Of a stretch of DNA of 7,547 bases, positions 5,953-7,547 are shown one piece after another. Numbering within the stretch: position 1 is the first letter of the stretch; every line of letters starts with the position of its first letter. The translations under genes and the position numbers were made by a program. Below the pieces are notes generated by a model, which was not told the origin of the DNA, did no database searches, and saw nothing but the letters and a program-made list of their open reading frames with translations. Origin of the DNA: Acidimicrobiia bacterium (GTDB taxonomy: Bacteria > Actinomycetota > Acidimicrobiia > Acidimicrobiales > Ilumatobacteraceae); assembly GCA_013821025.1 (NCBI GenBank), contig JACDHN010000125.1, positions 1-7,547 of the forward strand, written 5' to 3'.

Positions 5953-6339
5953 TCAACCCTCAACCGTGGCGGAGTAGTCGGCAGCGGCCATCAAGGAGTC
6001 CAGGTCGGCAACCTCGTTCACGTCGAGGATGCAGATCCAGCCGTCGCCGTAGGGATCCTCGTTGAGCAGCTGTGGGCTTTCCGAGAGGGCATCGTTGACC
6101 TCGACGATCGTGCCCGTCACCGGTGCGTAGATGTCGGACACCGACTTCGTACTCTCGACCTCGGTGATCGTCTCACCACGTAGGACGATGTTGCCCGTCG
6201 TCGGCACCTGGACGAAGACGACATCACCGAGCGCATCCTGGGCGTAGTCGGTGATACCAACCTTGACCCGGCTGGATCCTTCCTCGCGCAGCACCCACTC
6301 GTGGTCCGACGAGTACAGGAGCTGCTCTGGAACGTTCAT
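5953..6339 (-). CDS. gcvH: Glycine cleavage system H protein
   Basis: This 128-residue protein is the lipoyl shuttle of the glycine cleavage system, carrying the aminomethyl intermediate between the P, T and L proteins. Family signatures are YSSDHEWV (9-16), VGITDYAQDALGDVVFVQVP (27-46) and the lipoylation block EVESTKSVSDIYAPVTG, in which K65 is the lipoylated lysine; PQLLNEDPYGDGW follows. Length is typical. ATG at 6339 gives the usual N terminus; an upstream TTG at 6357, overlapping the preceding stop, would add six residues. No Shine-Dalgarno is seen, but TACGGT lies eight bases before the ATG. It sits 14 bp after the phosphatidyltransferase gene and 7 bp before the FHA gene, within an operon. 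The functional partner gcvT is on the same strand about 4.5 kb downstream, and no lipoate ligase is in view. Confidence 0.96.
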   Translation of the reverse strand: MNVPEQLLYSSDHEWVLREEGSSRVKVGITDYAQDALGDVVFVQVPTTGNIVLRGETITEVESTKSVSDIYAPVTGTIVEVNDALSESPQLLNEDPYGDGWICILDVNEVADLDSLMAAADYSATVEG

Positions 6340-6347
6340 GGGCGCAA

Positions 6348-6353
6348 ACCGTA
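6348..6353 (-). promoter_or_regulatory. Candidate internal promoter -10 box before gcvH
   Basis: The minus strand reads TACGGT, eight bases (TTGCGCCC), then the gcvH ATG; the box lies just after the stop of the preceding gene. No good -35 is visible. The spacing would fit a leaderless gcvH transcript starting inside the operon. Confidence 0.33.
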
Positions 6354-6977
6354 TCAACCGTGGCGCCCCGCCTGGATGCCGTCACGGATCGAAGGAATAT
6401 AGGCGATCGCCGTGTAGTAGCTGAGCAAGAGGCCGGGGATGCCGAGGATCCAGGCGGCCAGCTGGTACCACTCGTGGCCGAAGATGTCGCTGGAGCCCAG
6501 CATGAAGCCTGGGATGGCGAACATCAGCCAGAACGTGGCCGTCTTGCCGAGGAAGGTGACATCGAAGCGCTTCATGCGGTAGACGACCGTGGCCACGACC
6601 ATCGCTGCCGAGACGAGCGCCTCGCGCACCAGGACGGCCACGACGAACCACAGCGGCGCCGCCCCGTCGATGATGATGGCGATGATGGCCACGACGAACA
6701 GCAGCCGGTCGACGACGGGATCGAAGACCTTGCCGAACTCACTGACCTGGCCGAGGCGTCGCGCCAGGTAGCCGTCGACCCAGTCCGTGGCCCCGAGCGC
6801 TCCGAGCAGCCACGCTGCACCGGCGCGGTTGTCGCGCCCGAACAGCAAATAGAGGAACAGCGGCAGGCACAACAGCCGCGACAGCGTCAACAGGTTTGGC
6901 ACCGTGAGCAGGTTCGTCGACGCTCCTGGCGGGGCGCTGCGCGCCAGGTCGACAGACTCCGAGCCACCGGCAGTCAT
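6354..6977 (-). CDS. CDP-alcohol phosphatidyltransferase (PgsA-like)
   Basis: This 207-residue integral membrane enzyme transfers a phosphatidyl group from CDP-diacylglycerol to an alcohol in phospholipid synthesis. The signature D-x2-D-G-x2-A-R-x8-G-x3-D-x3-D is complete: D65, D68, G69, A72, R73, G82, D86 and D90. Several hydrophobic helices are visible (about 34-46, 53-64, 91-103, 108-133, 146-160 and 172-195), and TVPNLLTLSRL (25-35) is the N-terminal motif typical of PgsA/cardiolipin-synthase-like members. The acceptor (glycerol 3-phosphate, phosphatidylglycerol or an inositol phosphate) cannot be told from sequence; mycobacterial Rv1822 (pgsA2) is in a comparable location near gcvH. The ATG overlaps the stop of the upstream SRAP gene in an ATGA arrangement, implying coupled translation. 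Confidence 0.92.
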   Translation of the reverse strand: MTAGGSESVDLARSAPPGASTNLLTVPNLLTLSRLLCLPLFLYLLFGRDNRAGAAWLLGALGATDWVDGYLARRLGQVSEFGKVFDPVVDRLLFVVAIIAIIIDGAAPLWFVVAVLVREALVSAAMVVATVVYRMKRFDVTFLGKTATFWLMFAIPGFMLGSSDIFGHEWYQLAAWILGIPGLLLSYYTAIAYIPSIRDGIQAGRHG

Positions 6978-7547
6978 GAGCCGGCGTCGCTCGTGATCGC
7001 TGGTTCGATGAGCTCGGATCCGTTGTTGCCGACGCTATTGACCCCGAAGCTGACAGGGTGCAGCGTCAGCAGGTTGTCGGGTGCGGGCACAAGGAGTTTC
7101 GTGAGCGCTCCCGTGTCGTGGTTGCTGGGGTCGAGCCATTCGCTCCACGCCGATCGCGGCAAGACGACCGGCATGCGGTCGTGCACGGGCTCCATCGTGG
7201 CGTTTGCCGCGGTGGTGATCACGGTGGTGCTGTGCTGCCACAGTCCCTTGCCGCCGTCGGCCGGATCACGCCACGCCGACCACAGGCCGGCCACGGCCAG
7301 CGGTTCGCCGTCGAGCCGGCTGATGTACATGGGCTGCTTGCGGGGCTTGCCGGCCTTGGTGACCGGTCCGTCCGCGCTGCCGGCCTGCCACTCGTAGAAA
7401 CCATCCATCGGGATCAGGCAACGATGCTTGAGGAAGACCCCCTTGTAGGCGCCCTTCTCGGCAACGGTCTCGGCACGGGCGTTGATCATCCGCTGGCCGA
7501 TCTTGCGCTCCTTGGCCCACACGGGGATCAGGCCCCAGTGGAACGTC
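6974..7547 (-). CDS. SRAP-domain (YedK/HMCES-like) protein, 5' end outside window
   Basis: About 190 residues are visible, continuing open to the right edge. SRAP proteins detect abasic sites in single-stranded DNA and form a covalent link through Cys2, protecting the genome; Cys2 lies outside this window. Seen here are HWGLIPVWAK, INARAETVAEK (with the conserved Asn), RCLIPMDGFYEW (with the conserved Glu), STTVITTAANATM and the HDRMPVVL motif, whose His is part of the active site. The first few dozen residues are missing, as expected from a total length near 230-240. The C-terminal tail is short and ordinary. The gene ends in TCATGA, with the TGA overlapping the start of the phosphatidyltransferase gene. 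It is the first visible member of a minus-strand operon; pairing of SRAP and phospholipid genes has no obvious biochemical link. Confidence 0.93.
   Translation of the reverse strand, partial: TFHWGLIPVWAKERKIGQRMINARAETVAEKGAYKGVFLKHRCLIPMDGFYEWQAGSADGPVTKAGKPRKQPMYISRLDGEPLAVAGLWSAWRDPADGGKGLWQHSTTVITTAANATMEPVHDRMPVVLPRSAWSEWLDPSNHDTGALTKLLVPAPDNLLTLHPVSFGVNSVGNNGSELIEPAITSDAGS

Noticed and set aside
5130..6065. Plus-strand open frame of 311 residues opposite the FHA and MerR genes
   Set aside because: It is antisense to a zinc-ribbon/FHA gene and a MerR gene whose signatures are complete.
6360..7397. Long plus-strand open frame (345 residues) antisense to the phosphatidyltransferase and SRAP genes
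   Set aside because: It is R/H/D/Q/E-rich with no domain pattern and lies opposite two genes with complete family motifs; long antisense frames are usual in GC-rich DNA.
1..7547. tRNA, rRNA, insertion sequence, integrase, defence system or biosynthetic cluster
   Set aside because: I looked on both strands and found no transposase or integrase motifs, terminal repeats, tRNA-like cloverleaf or defence-gene signatures.

Overview
The window is a compact, GC-rich stretch of bacterial chromosome, most likely from an actinobacterium and possibly of the class Acidimicrobiia. The evidence is the gene content. On the minus strand the order gcvH, FHA protein, MerR regulator, bifunctional-nuclease (DUF151) protein, MerR regulator matches the Mycobacterium tuberculosis run Rv1826 (gcvH), Rv1827 (garA), Rv1828, Rv1829, Rv1830. 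A CDP-alcohol phosphatidyltransferase, like Rv1822, lies just upstream. Taxon below phylum is inference.

Layout from left to right. Positions 1-382 are gene debris: the N-terminal part of a probable AI-2E-family membrane permease (plus strand) runs directly into a decayed cupin gene (minus strand). Positions 428-1951 hold gcvT and a short MerR regulator, both minus. A 120-bp divergent region (1952-2071) separates these from a plus-strand DEAD-box RNA helicase (2072-3727). From 3735 to the right edge, a minus-strand operon reads, in order of transcription: SRAP-domain protein (5' end outside the window), CDP-alcohol phosphatidyltransferase, gcvH, zinc-ribbon FHA protein, long MerR regulator, DUF151 nuclease. 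Junctions in this operon are tight: a 4-bp ATGA overlap, gaps of 14 and 7 bp, an 8-bp overlap, then a 59-bp gap containing a GC-rich dyad.

Functionally, gcvT and gcvH encode two parts of the glycine cleavage system (P protein and L protein are not here). The FHA protein resembles GarA, which in mycobacteria controls 2-oxoglutarate and glutamate metabolism under Ser/Thr kinase control. Two MerR regulators accompany them. The cluster therefore looks like a conserved link between one-carbon/amino-acid metabolism, phospho-signalling and transcription control, interrupted here by a helicase gene on the opposite strand.

The most useful non-coding observations are: (1) a TACG(C/G)T box 7-8 bases before four start codons (gcvT, helicase, DUF151, gcvH), which fits leaderless transcription; (2) a dyad lying inside the spacer of a candidate promoter for the short MerR gene, the layout of a MerR operator; (3) the double pseudogene junction at about 161. 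I see no RNA genes, insertion sequences, CRISPR arrays or clear novel system; this is mostly a conserved housekeeping region with interesting lineage-specific features.
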